DNA of 64,000 bases from assembly GCA_038131595.1 (NCBI GenBank), contig JAYPPR010000008.1, forward strand, positions 1,240,001 through 1,304,000. The letters are read 5' to 3'. This DNA is from UBA9926 sp038131595. Its GTDB lineage: Bacteria; Pseudomonadota; Gammaproteobacteria; Pseudomonadales; Azotimanducaceae. Position 1 is the stretch's first letter. Each line of letters starts with the position of its first letter. The notes under the pieces are model-generated. The model was not told the origin of the DNA and did not search any database. It worked only from the letters and a program-made list of their open reading frames with translations. The position numbers and the translations under genes were made by a program. Of the stretch, positions 26,726-35,786 are shown piece by piece.

Positions 26726-27130
26726 ATGACGGTAGCAATCGCTAAGTCTGCCATCGATTTAGGTATCGTGATGCGAGATGCCGGGGCGATGACCCGGTTT
26801 TACGGAGAAACCTTAGGGCTTCCAAAAGAGGGCGAGATTGAAATGCCAGGGGGCGTCGTGATGCATCGCTACCAGTGCGGCGAGACGGTGATTAAGCTTC
26901 TGGCCCCAGCGTCAACTCCTGAGGCCTCAAATCCGCCAGGCGGTCTGGGTGGCGGCACGGGTATCCGATATTTGACGATTTCGGTGTCCAATCTCGATGA
27001 GGCTGAAGCTGCGTGTAAAGCGGCAGGCAGCAACATCGTGATCAGTGGTCGTGAGATACGACCAGGAGTGCGGATCTGTATGATGGAAGATCCCGATGGC
27101 AACTGGGTTGAGCTCCTGCAGCAGGGCTAG
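26726..27130 (+). CDS. VOC (glyoxalase/bleomycin-resistance) superfamily protein
   Basis: 134 residues with two beta-alpha-beta-beta-beta modules. The first runs through LGIVMRDAGAMTRFYGETLGL. The second ends MMEDPDGNWVELLQQ, where the Glu is the usual metal ligand position. The size fits a single-chain glyoxalase I- or methylmalonyl-CoA-epimerase-like protein that dimerises. The substrate is unknown. The ATG has AGAGGAG 6-7 nt upstream. Stand-alone gene. Confidence 0.82.
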   Translation: MTVAIAKSAIDLGIVMRDAGAMTRFYGETLGLPKEGEIEMPGGVVMHRYQCGETVIKLLAPASTPEASNPPGGLGGGTGIRYLTISVSNLDEAEAACKAAGSNIVISGREIRPGVRICMMEDPDGNWVELLQQG

Positions 27131-27531
27131 TCGGCCGGAGATGAGCGGTTGCTCTTCAGCGTGGTGAGATGTGGAGTGAACTCAGTCATAACCATCGCGA
27201 AAGCCTCACTCAATCTTTATTCATTGTTAATCCGTTGGCTCTAGGATGCATGTCCATGGAACCTACTTAGCCGTGAGGGCCGGTTTTATCAGGCGCGCTG
27301 TTGATAAAGAGATGCATAGATTAAGCATGCTCAGAGCAGCTGGTCGCTAAGCGGCTGGCACAGCGACTCCCAGACCCTCGATGTGAGGTTCTGATCTGAG
27401 GTTCCGATGTGGAACGGTGAGGGTTTTGATAGAGGTTCTCAAGAGAGGTTGTGAGGGTGAGAGGCCCTGGTTTGCGGGCAGCCTCGAGGCGGCGCGTGAC
27501 TTTAGGATGAAGGAATGGCGAGGGGGTTTAA
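27131..27531. promoter_or_regulatory. upstream region with paired GAGGTT direct repeats
   Basis: 401 bp upstream of the metallohydrolase gene. GAGGTT occurs four times at 27385, 27398, 27432 and 27445, that is, two pairs each with 13-bp periodicity (for example GAGGTTCTGATCT then GAGGTTCCGATGT). Such paired direct repeats could be an operator; no regulator gene is adjacent. No other gene or RNA is seen in the gap. Confidence 0.35.
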
Positions 27532-28990
27532 ATGATCGAGGAACGAAATTGGGCTGAAGGTCTCAGCGGAGCGTTGCTCTGTTATTTGGTAGCCCTTTCA
27601 ATGCTGTTTATGCCAGTCACCCTGATGGCCGAAGCGACCTGGCTGGCAGGAGATCACCATATCCACAGCAATAACAGTGTGGGGTGGGATGAGAGCAACC
27701 CGCCCAAGCCGATTTTTGGTGGCGATGCGATTTACACCATTGAAAAGAACGCCCAGATGGCGCGCAAATTCGGGTTGTCATGGATGGTGGCTACCGATCA
27801 TGGCGGCCCAAACCATAGCAAGCTGAGTATGGAGAGCACGTATCCCGCGCTGCTGGCTGCGCGATTAGCCGTCCCAGAGGTCATTCAATTTATGGGCCTT
27901 GAGCTCAATACCCCGGGTGCTGATCACTCCTCAATCATCATGCCCAAGTCACCCAACGAAGCGAGACACCTTGCCGCCTATGAGTATCGATTCGATAGTC
28001 GTGAAGCCTGGCCATCCGATCCTCTGCGAAATGAAGAGGCCCGCATGATTGATGCACTCGAGTTTGCCAAGGGACTTAATCCTCAACCTGTAGTCATTGC
28101 GCATCACCCGAGTCGAAGTGCAAAAGAAGAAGGCGTGTTTGGTTTGACAACGCCCGCTGAACTGCGGCGGTGGAATGACGCAGCACCCAACATAGCGGTG
28201 GGGATGGAAGGTGCTCCTGGGCATCAAGCGGCAGAATTACGGCAGGCTGATGATCGAGGAAGTTATCCCGCGTGGGTGTATGCAAGAGGCGCTTACGGGC
28301 GTGGGTACCCGACAATGGGCGGGTTTGATCAGATGACCGCAATCGTCGGTGGATTTTGGGATGCCATGCTGGGCGAAGGCCGTCGATGGTGGATCACTGC
28401 TAATTCAGATTCCCATATTCATTACACCGAGGGCGGCATCGACTTCTGGCCCGGAGAGTACTCAAAAACCTTTGTTCACGCGGAGAAGACCCACGACGGC
28501 ATATTAGCGAGCTTGAGGGCAGGGAGAATGTTTGTGGTCACAGGCGATTTGATCACCACTTTGGACGTGACCCTGTCAGACGGGGTGACCTCGGTAGGGT
28601 GGGGCGAGACGCTGAAGACCAAGCAGGGTTCAAAATTGACCCTCGAGATCGCTGTCACGGATCCGGAGGAGACGAACGCATGCGGGAAGAAACCCCTCGC
28701 TCAATCGGGTTGATGTCATCATGGGTGCGGTGACAGGACGGCAAGCGAACGCCGATCTCGCGCAAAATCCGTCGACCGCGGTGGTCGAGCGAGTCTCGCG
28801 AGAGGCCTTTGAGGGCGGTGATGGGCAGTACCTGATCCGAACTGAGTTAACCGCAGATGCAAACGGATACTTGCGGCTTCGTGGCACGAATACCGACTCA
28901 CTTGAACCCGAGAAAGACCCACTGGGCGAGGATCCATGGTCGGATCTTTGGTTCTACAGTAATCCTGTGTTTATCGAGCTCGTCGACTAA
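27532..28990 (+). pseudogene. CehA/McbA-type PHP metallohydrolase, broken by a one-base insertion
   Basis: A signal peptide (hydrophobic core about 13-30, ending LMAEA) leads into the PHP fold: DHHIHSNNS, VATDHGGPNHS, GLELNT, VIAHHPSR and NSDSHIHY supply the His/Asp metal ligands. The family includes carbaryl hydrolase and other exported esterase or amidase-like metallohydrolases. The frame ends early at 28713 after ETNACGKKPLAQSG. The frame one base on continues as NPSLNRVDVIMGAVTGRQ and runs to 28990 with a normal C-terminus (FYSNPVFIELVD). Deleting one base in the AAACCCC run at about 28687-28693 restores a single 485-residue protein. Homopolymer sequencing error or recent inactivation are both possible. 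Confidence 0.8.
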
Positions 28991-29030
28991 CACGCCCTCA
29001 TAGCTACTTCATAGCTGGTGGGTCGAACAG

Positions 29031-29332
29031 GCTTTTCGTGAACAGCCTTGAGCCGCTTTTTCTGAACAGCCTTGAGCCGTTTTTTGTGAACAGCCGTTTT
29101 TGTGAACAGCCCTGAGCCGCTTTTTTTTGTGAACAGCCTTGAGCGTTTTTTTGTGAACAGCCTTGAGCTTTTTTGTGAACAGCCTTGAGGTTTTTTTGTG
29201 AACAGCCCTGAGCCGTTTTGTGAACAGCCTTGAGCCGCTTTTTGTGAACAGCCCTGAGCGGCTTTTTGTAGACAGCCCTGAGCGGCTTTTTGTAGACAGC
29301 CTTGAGCCGCTTTTTGTAGACAGCCCTGAGCG
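29031..29332. repeat. minisatellite array, 13 copies of a ~24-bp unit
   Basis: Thirteen imperfect copies of (T)4-8 GTGAACAGCC(T/C)TGAGCCGC, including one shortened copy (third) and a run of GTAGACAGCC variants at the 3' end (copies 11-13). The core ACAGCC(T/C)TGAGC is nearly invariant, while the T-run length drifts, as expected of slippage. The same unit occurs as four copies at 1597-1699. The array fills the gap between the convergent ends of the metallohydrolase and the KAS III gene. On the minus strand some copies read in frame as AAQGCLQK, but frames break repeatedly, so it is not taken as coding. Confidence 0.92.
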
Positions 29333-29388
29333 ACGGGAGCGCTCGAGGCGCCCCTCGTACCGGTTCCTAGCAACTAGCCTTAAAGGGG

Positions 29389-30516
29389 TTACAGCTTTCT
29401 GAGCACTAGACTGCCAATAGAGTAGCCTGCGCCAAAAGAACAAATGACCCCAAGATCGCCAGCCTCTAAATCTTCGTGGTGAAGATTGAACGCAATTAGC
29501 GACCCTGCCGAGGCGGTGTTGGCATACTGGTCCAGCACCACCGGCGCCTCACCGGGATTCGGATCCCGGCCAAGCAAACGCCGGGCGATTAGATCATTCA
29601 TATTGATGTTGGCCTGGTGCAGCCACCATCGTTTGATATCGCTCACCGCTAAGCCCGCCTTCTCTACGCTCGCTTCGATATGCGCAGCAGCCATGGGGCA
29701 AACTTCTTTAAAGACCTTGCGCCCCTCTTGGTGAAAATAGTTGTACTCGCGGTACGGGTCGTCATCGTTCGCATTCACCATATAACCGATGTTGGAGCGA
29801 ATATTGTTGGAGAAGATTGTCTCCGCTTGAGTCGTGAGAATGTCATAGCAGTGGTCGCTTGAACTCGTCTCTCGTCGTTCAATGATCGTCGCTGTGGCGA
29901 CATCCCCAAAAATGAAATGACTGTCCCGGTCGCGGAAGTTGTTTTGGGGAGAGGTGAGTTCTGGATTGATGGTCAACACCGCGCGGGCTGTTCCCGCAGC
30001 GACCATTTCATAGGCTCGCTGGAGCGCGAAGGTTGCAGCCGAACAGGCAACCAACATGTCAAAGCCAAACCCCTTAATCCCGAGTGCCTCTTGAACCTCA
30101 ATGGCTATGGCCGGGTAGTAGCGCTGGGTATAGGCGCAAGAAACGATCACCGCGTCGATGTCACTTGCCGTCTTATTGGCGGCTGCGAGTGCTTTCTTCG
30201 CGGCTTCAACCGCAATTTCGGCCTGATCGGATAGGTCGCCCTCAGCTCTGAGTGGGATTTGAGGGGTCATTCGTGCTGGATCGAGAATGCCGTCCTTGAT
30301 GTAGACATAGCGAGACCGAATACCCGAGGCTTTCTCGATGAATTCGGCCGATGAGTGAGGCTTTGCCGCTAGCTCACCCGCCTCGATGGCCGCCTGGTGT
30401 TCGGCATTGTATCGATCGGCGAAGGCGTTATAGCTAACCACTAGCTCTTCGTTGGAAATTTGATGGGGCGGCGTCCATAGACCAACGCCTGATATCACGA
30501 TCTGTTGGTTGCTCAT
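29389..30516 (-). CDS. beta-ketoacyl-ACP synthase III, PA3286 (ketodecanoyl synthase)-like
   Basis: 375 residues from the ATG at 30516 (AAGAG upstream). The thiolase-fold triad is Cys158 in MLVACSAATF, His300 in WWLHQANIN and Asn333 in QYANTASAGS. The insert AFADRYNAEHQAAIEAGEL and the segment EFIEKASGIRSRYV match by memory the Pseudomonas aeruginosa PA3286 type, which condenses medium-chain acyl-CoA from beta-oxidation with malonyl-ACP and so bypasses FabH. This fits a lipid- or alkane-degrading host that recycles acyl-CoA into membrane lipid. It converges on the minisatellite array. Confidence 0.88.
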   Translation of the reverse strand: MSNQQIVISGVGLWTPPHQISNEELVVSYNAFADRYNAEHQAAIEAGELAAKPHSSAEFIEKASGIRSRYVYIKDGILDPARMTPQIPLRAEGDLSDQAEIAVEAAKKALAAANKTASDIDAVIVSCAYTQRYYPAIAIEVQEALGIKGFGFDMLVACSAATFALQRAYEMVAAGTARAVLTINPELTSPQNNFRDRDSHFIFGDVATATIIERRETSSSDHCYDILTTQAETIFSNNIRSNIGYMVNANDDDPYREYNYFHQEGRKVFKEVCPMAAAHIEASVEKAGLAVSDIKRWWLHQANINMNDLIARRLLGRDPNPGEAPVVLDQYANTASAGSLIAFNLHHEDLEAGDLGVICSFGAGYSIGSLVLRKL

Positions 30517-30763
30517 CGTTTGCTCTTTGCTGTTTGCAGGGATTCTCGGGTAGCCGCTCTTGATAAGCAAGGTCGCTTAGGTGAGGGTGGGCAGGGCCTG
30601 AATAGAAACCACCGAACCATTACTCACGCCACACCTAATGGCTAGTTGCAGATTGAGGGTTGTTCCCATCGAGCGGATTTTCAATACTAAGGAATCGTCT
30701 GGATAAGTAGTGGCAAGGCGCTCGCGTTAGAGGCTTTATCCATAAGGGGGGCTTATCGATCAG

Positions 30764-32131
30764 TTGAGTCAGGAAAGGGATGCCTACACTCAGCCTGAGG
30801 GGGCAGAACGCGCGCCACCGGAAACCGTCTGGTCGCGCATCCGTCATCTTGGCCCGGGATTGATCGTGTCAGCGAGCATCGTCGGATCAGGTGAGATCAT
30901 ATTAACCGCAAGCCTCGGCGCGGCGGTCGGCTTCGGAATGCTCTGGTGGGTGCTTTTATCGTGTTGGAGCAAGTCTATTGTCCAGGCCGAGTTGACCCGG
31001 TATGTGGTCGTTAGCGGTGATACCTATATTAGGGCATTGAATCGTATCCCGGGGCGGTTGCCCGGGCCCAAAGGCCCTGTGGCCTGGCCTGTTTTCGTTG
31101 GCCTACTTGCCTTTATCCCTGGACTCACTGGCCTTGGTGGGTTGATGGGCGGCGCAGCGCTCGCTGTTGTGTTGATTTTCCCCGAATTGTCCAGCGCTTG
31201 GGTGGTCGCGGGGCTCGCCGTGCTGATTGCGATTTTGTTGAGCACGGGTCGCTACCGGAGGCTCGAACAAGTGCTCATTCCTCTGGTCTTTATCTTCACG
31301 CTGACAACGCTCGTGTGCTTGGGCTTGATGCAGTCCACCGACCGCGCAGTGACCATGAGTGATATTGCAAGCGGATTGCAGTTTGAATTTGACCCGACCT
31401 TTGCCGTGTTGGCGCTCGCGGTTTACGGATACACCGGCGTCAATTCGGCTGAAATATCAGCCTACACCTACTGGTGCGTTGAGAAGGGGTATCCCGCAAG
31501 AGTGGGTAAGCCAAGCGCGGGTGACGACTATGTCGGCCGCGCCCAAGGATGGCTATCGGTGCTTCATCTTGATGTTCGCTTGACGCTCCTCTTGATTACG
31601 ATTGCCACATTGCCTTTCTACTGCCTCGGCGCTGGGGTGCTCCATCCAGCCGGCGAAGTCCCATCGGGCACAGAGACCATCTCGGTCCTCAGTCAAATGT
31701 TTACGGAAACCATTGGGCCGGGGGCGTTTTGGCTCTTTGCGCTAGGGGCCTTTTGTATCTTGTTCTCGAGTTCCGTGTCAGGTGTCGCAGCGGGCGCACG
31801 ATATATCCCCGACTACTTAATGGAGCTCGGGTTCCTAGATCGGGACCGCCTTGATGTGCGCAAAAAAATCATCCGCACCTATGGTCTTCTCGTGCCTTTT
31901 GTTGGGCTGGCGTTTTATTTGGGTTTTCAGCAGCCCGTGTTGATGGTGACCATTGCGGCTTGCTTCGGTGCGCTCATGCTGCCGCTGCAATGTTTTATGG
32001 CGATTTACTTGGGTGAGCGAACCCTGCCTGCCGAGTTAAAGCCAGGGCTGGTCGCTAAGACCTTCCTGCGCTTAACGTTTTTGTTTCAACTTCTGATGGC
32101 AGGGCTCGTGATTTATTTTGTTGCGCTGTAG
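30764..32131 (+). CDS. NRAMP-related divalent-metal-type transporter lacking the DPGN motif
   Basis: 455 residues with 11-12 membrane segments, probably starting at TTG 30764: AGGGGGG lies about 12 nt upstream and an in-frame stop at 30743 rules out a longer form. The N-terminal helix reads GPGLIVSASIVGSGEII, in the place of the NRAMP motif G-P-G-x-x-x-x-x-x-x-D-P-G-N, so the metal-binding Asp and Asn are replaced. The TM6 metal motif M-P-H is also missing; the corresponding stretch is YGYTGVNSAEISAY. Members of this divergent group may move Mg2+ or another substrate. No Mn/Fe regulator site is evident. Confidence 0.75.
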   Translation: MSQERDAYTQPEGAERAPPETVWSRIRHLGPGLIVSASIVGSGEIILTASLGAAVGFGMLWWVLLSCWSKSIVQAELTRYVVVSGDTYIRALNRIPGRLPGPKGPVAWPVFVGLLAFIPGLTGLGGLMGGAALAVVLIFPELSSAWVVAGLAVLIAILLSTGRYRRLEQVLIPLVFIFTLTTLVCLGLMQSTDRAVTMSDIASGLQFEFDPTFAVLALAVYGYTGVNSAEISAYTYWCVEKGYPARVGKPSAGDDYVGRAQGWLSVLHLDVRLTLLLITIATLPFYCLGAGVLHPAGEVPSGTETISVLSQMFTETIGPGAFWLFALGAFCILFSSSVSGVAAGARYIPDYLMELGFLDRDRLDVRKKIIRTYGLLVPFVGLAFYLGFQQPVLMVTIAACFGALMLPLQCFMAIYLGERTLPAELKPGLVAKTFLRLTFLFQLLMAGLVIYFVAL

Positions 32132-32247
32132 TGGATCAGTGTGATGGGTGTCTTTATTGCTGAGTGAGTAATCGCCGACAACAGAGGCAGTGGCGATTAG
32201 CATGCATGAAAGTTTGTAGTGTTAACGGTGGGTAAGAGGAGTAGCAG

Positions 32248-32682
32248 GTGCAGGTAAAGAATCAGTTGTATCCCAGTAGTCCCGAGCAGATGGCGTCGAT
32301 GCTCGAGCCTGGGCCAGAGGGACCGATCATCATGGTGAACTTGCTGAAGTTTCGTGATCGAGCGGTGTACAAAGATGGCCGTGAAACCGATTTGTCGGGT
32401 CGTGAGGCGTACGAGATCTATGGGCAGGCGGTGTCTCAGTACATTACGGAATTCGGGGGGCGAATTCTCTTTGCTGGAGATGTCACGCATCTCACCATCG
32501 GCGAAGTCGATGATTTGTGGGATGAGGTCGCCCTCGCTGAGTACCCGAACCGTGCTGCGATGGTCGCAATGAGTACGTCCGAGGCGTTCGCGCCGCTAGC
32601 GGCTCACCGGGAAGCAGGGCTGCTTGGCCAACTGAACATCGAAACCGTTCGAAGCGCTGGTATTCCCCTATCAGCGAGTTAG
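32248..32682 (+). CDS. DUF1330 family protein
   Basis: 144 residues starting at GTG 32248, with AAGAGGAG about 6 nt upstream. GPIIMVNLLKFRD near residue 30, YEIYGQAVSQYITEFGGRILFAGDV in the centre and the FEAF-like end motif (AEYPNRAAMVAMSTSEAFAPL) are the dimeric alpha+beta-barrel pattern of DUF1330/NIPSNAP-like proteins. These proteins are of unknown biochemical function and often accompany catabolic genes. The stop codon lies in the first unit of a 12-bp tandem repeat. Confidence 0.8.
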   Translation: MQVKNQLYPSSPEQMASMLEPGPEGPIIMVNLLKFRDRAVYKDGRETDLSGREAYEIYGQAVSQYITEFGGRILFAGDVTHLTIGEVDDLWDEVALAEYPNRAAMVAMSTSEAFAPLAAHREAGLLGQLNIETVRSAGIPLSAS

Positions 32683-32707
32683 TCAGCGAGTTAGTCAGCA
32701 AGTTAGT
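32672..32707. repeat. 12-bp tandem repeat, three copies
   Basis: CAGCGAGTTAGT repeated three times, the last with one change (CAGCAAGTTAGT). It overlaps the last codons and stop of the DUF1330 gene, so each copy carries an in-frame TAG. Slippage here would not change the protein. Confidence 0.85.
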
Positions 32708-32730
32708 CCGCTCGGGTATAGAACCGCTGA

Positions 32731-33853
32731 TCACGTCGCTCTAGCGTCAACCCCACTGGCGCATCCAAAAGCGCCGCGAGACTGGGCGCTGAAAACAAAG
32801 GGGGCCGCTGTAGCGCGGTCGTGAGGGCTAAGCCCAGCCCAATGCAGCTGGAAACGTTGTGCTAGCCAAACGGCATAGACCTGAGCGCGATGGGCGGCGT
32901 GGTGCTCGCCGTTAACCGTGATAGCTTGTGGTGCAAGCAGTGGCTGGTCGTGTTCGCTATCGATGACCTCGCCAGCTCGAACCGCACCGCTTTCGCATGC
33001 GCTGGCAAAGGCATGGAGATGACAAACCATGGGCGCCGCGAATTCATCAGCTAGCCACGTAAGAATGACCATGGCGGTGTCTGGAATTGCATCATCAGCT
33101 GGATAGGCGATCGTCTCGATCGAACCATTCGGGAGACTGAATCTCTGGCGTGAGCATGTGTTCAACCCACCGAAGCGTTCGAGGGCCGTGGAGCTGAAGT
33201 TGCCTAAGCCCGGCCGGGTCGCGCCCCATGTGCGCATGAAGCGCGCCCATGATGGAGTAGTCTGCCTGGGATGGATGACCCCCGAGCAAATAAGGGTGAT
33301 CGATAAAGTGTGCTTCTAGCCGGTCCAAGAGTGCGATGTATTGTCTATCAAGCGTTTGTTGAACGTCAGGCGTCATTGCTGGCAAGCCATAACTGGTCAT
33401 TCGATCTGCGATCAACTGGCCGTATTTCATTAACGCTTGGTCATCGCCTTGCGGTTGGAAGGTTCGTCCAAAATCTCGAGTGATGAAAGGGATGTTTTCC
33501 TCGAAGAGCCAACGATGCTTCCAGGCGAGCGTGATCAATCCCTCGCTGCCGAGGAGTTCCATGAGATGAACAAAGAGCCGTTGACAGGGAGTGCTCGGAT
33601 GAGCGGGTACGTCGGGAAACACCTTCTCGAGCGCATCGACAATTGCAACGCTGTCCTGAATGACTTCGCCATCGGGTGCAAGGATTTGGGGAATACGGTG
33701 ATTGCCAGACGTGGGACGCACCACTTCACGAAAGGTTGGATCGCTCGGCAACCGTTCTGCGAAGGGGATGCCCTTTTTCCTTAGGTAACACCGAACCTTG
33801 GCCGTGTAGTAAGAAGCATAAGCGCCATATAGCAAATAGGGTTGGTCTGGCAT
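32731..33853 (-). pseudogene. glutathione S-transferase-like protein, broken by one-base insertion
   Basis: The first frame (33853-33095) starts with an N-terminal GST domain (LLYGAYASYYTAKVRCYLRKKG, quoted in part; then NHRIPQIL and IQDSVAIVDALE) and a helical domain with YLLGGHPSQADYSIMG, the GST N-capping box. It then stops after SPEWFDRDDRLSS. The next frame picks up ETIAYPADDAIPDTAM and continues to 32731 with coherent helical sequence (ILTWLADEFAAP, HRAQVYAVWLAQRF). One extra base in about 33110-33140 explains the break; a TCGATCGA site at 33115-33122 is a candidate. Restored length is about 373 residues. The substrate is unknown. Confidence 0.7.
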
Positions 33854-33878
33854 GAAAGGCCTTCTCGATCAGTGATGG

Positions 33879-35786
33879 TTAGGGGCGGCTGGCGCGAACA
33901 AGACGAGCGATGAACACCATCAACGCGAGCAGGCTCGCAGTGAGCAGTAGCGCGAGGATCGTGTCGCCAAATCGTGTTTTGATGCCGTAGCCAATGAGCG
34001 TGCGCGTGCGGCTATAGCCTTCGGGTAAGGGGAGCACATTATTCTGCTCGGTAAAGCGCTCATAATCTGCCAGCATGGTGCGAAATCGTTCAGGTTCTTG
34101 CTCAGCTAAATCATTCGTCTCGCCAGGGTCGGTGGCAATGTTGTAAAGCCGCCACTGCCCATCTCCCAGAGGTGGCTGGCTTTGATGGAGCTTGAAGTCG
34201 CCTTTGAACAGCGCGCGGTTTCCCGCAAGTTCATAGCCAACGAATTCATCCTCCTCGTATATCCTCGCTTCAGGGTCAGCGAGGAGGGGCAAGAGGTTTT
34301 TTCCCGTCATGGGCAGGATGGGCCGGCCGGCGAAGCGCTCGTTTGGGTGAGACACGCCCGCGGCCGATAAAATGGTGGCCGCGATGTCAGTCGCCCAGGC
34401 GAACGCATGCGTGATCTCATCCTTTGCCTGAACCATCGGTCCAGAAATAATCAGCGGCACGCGCATGCCGCCTTCCCCTGCGTGGAACTTGTATTCGGCG
34501 AGCGGGCTCGCGGCGGCGCTAGCAAAACTAGGGCTAATGGTATTAAAACTGCCCTGGGTCCCTAGTGTGGACTCATCGATCGAGTAGCCCTGACGAGATA
34601 AAGACCAGCGATTGCCGGCGGTATCTTGCTTGGGCGCGCCGCTCGCTTCAGCTCCATTATCTGATGTAAAAATGAACAGTGTGTTGGCAAGCTCGCCGCG
34701 CTCAGCAAGGAAATTTTGGAGACGACCAATCTCAGCATCCATCGCGCTGACCATCCCTGCATAAACTGCCATTCGCTTCGCTTCATACTGCTGCTCTGCT
34801 GGACTTAACGCGTCCCAATCATCGGTGCTGCTCATTTCTCGGCGGGCAGCGCCTTGCGGGACCATACCCAAATCCATGGCGGTTTCATGGCGAGCCGCGC
34901 GAATCTTGTGCCATCCGGTGAGGTAGGTCTCCTCATAGGGAGCGGTGTATTCCTCGGGGGCTTGCACGGGAATATGAACGGCTTGGAAGGGCAGGTAAGC
35001 GAAGAAAGGAGCGCCATCGCCGAGCTCGCTGTCGATGAATGAGATCATCCGGTCGACGAGGTAGGACGAGGAATAAACCCCGCTGGGCCTACGGATGGGT
35101 TCACCATTCTCAGTCCAGGTGGCGTCCTCATAGATAGGGATATACGTCTTGTGTTCCCAGTTGTCTGCGCCAGACTCCATCAGCGCATGGGTCTGCTCGA
35201 ACCCCCTCGAATAAGGGCGCTGGTGAGGGTCGCTACCGAGGTGCCATTTGCCGCTCAAGTAGGTGTGATAACCAGATGCCTCGAGCAGGCTTGCAATCGT
35301 CACCACCCGCTCGCTAAGTGTCCCTAGATGCTCGTTGGTCGCTCGATGCGCTGCGGGGACCATCTCCGGGATCGTTGGAACCCCCGCTAAGTGATTCGAT
35401 ACTCCGGTTAGCATCATCGCTCGAGAAGGCGCGCAATTGGCCGCAGTGTGAAAGTTAGAAAATCGGACGCCATCAGCCGCGAGCTGGTCAAGCACCGGGG
35501 TTTTGATCTCGCTGCCATAGGACGCTAAATCGCTGAAGCCAAGATCATCGGCCAGAATGAAAACGATGTTGGGTCGCTCGCTCGTTCCTTGACTCGCGCT
35601 ACCGAGAGCAGCGCCTCGCGTATCCGGCGCTGTCGTTTCAAGCGTTGCCTCAAGTGTGTCCTCATGGGCTGCATCAAGCCCCGCTATCGGTTCAGCAAAG
35701 GTTAGTCCGCTGAAGACACATATAGCAGCGGCCGTCACCAAAAAAGTTAAGCGGCCAGTCAACGGTAGGTCCACTGGCAAGGTCAC
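33879..35786 (-). CDS. membrane-anchored type I sulfatase (arylsulfatase)
   Basis: 635 residues. Signal peptide at about 12-32; then RPNIVFILADDLGFSD with the metal ligands Asp80-Asp81; the formylglycine motif NCAPSRAMMLTG with Cys118 as the residue converted by the maturation system; and FTSDNGAE further on. A C-terminal membrane helix (about 608-628, followed by ARLVRASRP) suggests anchoring in the membrane with the catalytic domain outside the cytoplasm. It hydrolyses sulfate esters to free sulfate. It starts at GTG 35786, which overlaps the stop of the DUF4345 gene by 4 bp, so translation is probably coupled. Confidence 0.9.
   Translation of the reverse strand: MTLPVDLPLTGRLTFLVTAAAICVFSGLTFAEPIAGLDAAHEDTLEATLETTAPDTRGAALGSASQGTSERPNIVFILADDLGFSDLASYGSEIKTPVLDQLAADGVRFSNFHTAANCAPSRAMMLTGVSNHLAGVPTIPEMVPAAHRATNEHLGTLSERVVTIASLLEASGYHTYLSGKWHLGSDPHQRPYSRGFEQTHALMESGADNWEHKTYIPIYEDATWTENGEPIRRPSGVYSSSYLVDRMISFIDSELGDGAPFFAYLPFQAVHIPVQAPEEYTAPYEETYLTGWHKIRAARHETAMDLGMVPQGAARREMSSTDDWDALSPAEQQYEAKRMAVYAGMVSAMDAEIGRLQNFLAERGELANTLFIFTSDNGAEASGAPKQDTAGNRWSLSRQGYSIDESTLGTQGSFNTISPSFASAAASPLAEYKFHAGEGGMRVPLIISGPMVQAKDEITHAFAWATDIAATILSAAGVSHPNERFAGRPILPMTGKNLLPLLADPEARIYEEDEFVGYELAGNRALFKGDFKLHQSQPPLGDGQWRLYNIATDPGETNDLAEQEPERFRTMLADYERFTEQNNVLPLPEGYSRTRTLIGYGIKTRFGDTILALLLTASLLALMVFIARLVRASRP

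Noticed and set aside
29031..29332. CRISPR array
   Set aside because: Units are contiguous without unique spacers of constant length, and no cas gene is in the window.
28987..29443. Minus-strand frames with AAQGCLQK repeats in the long minisatellite
   Set aside because: T-run drift breaks the reading frame several times, no start signal is present, and two overlapping frames look equally repetitive; non-coding tandem repeat is simpler.
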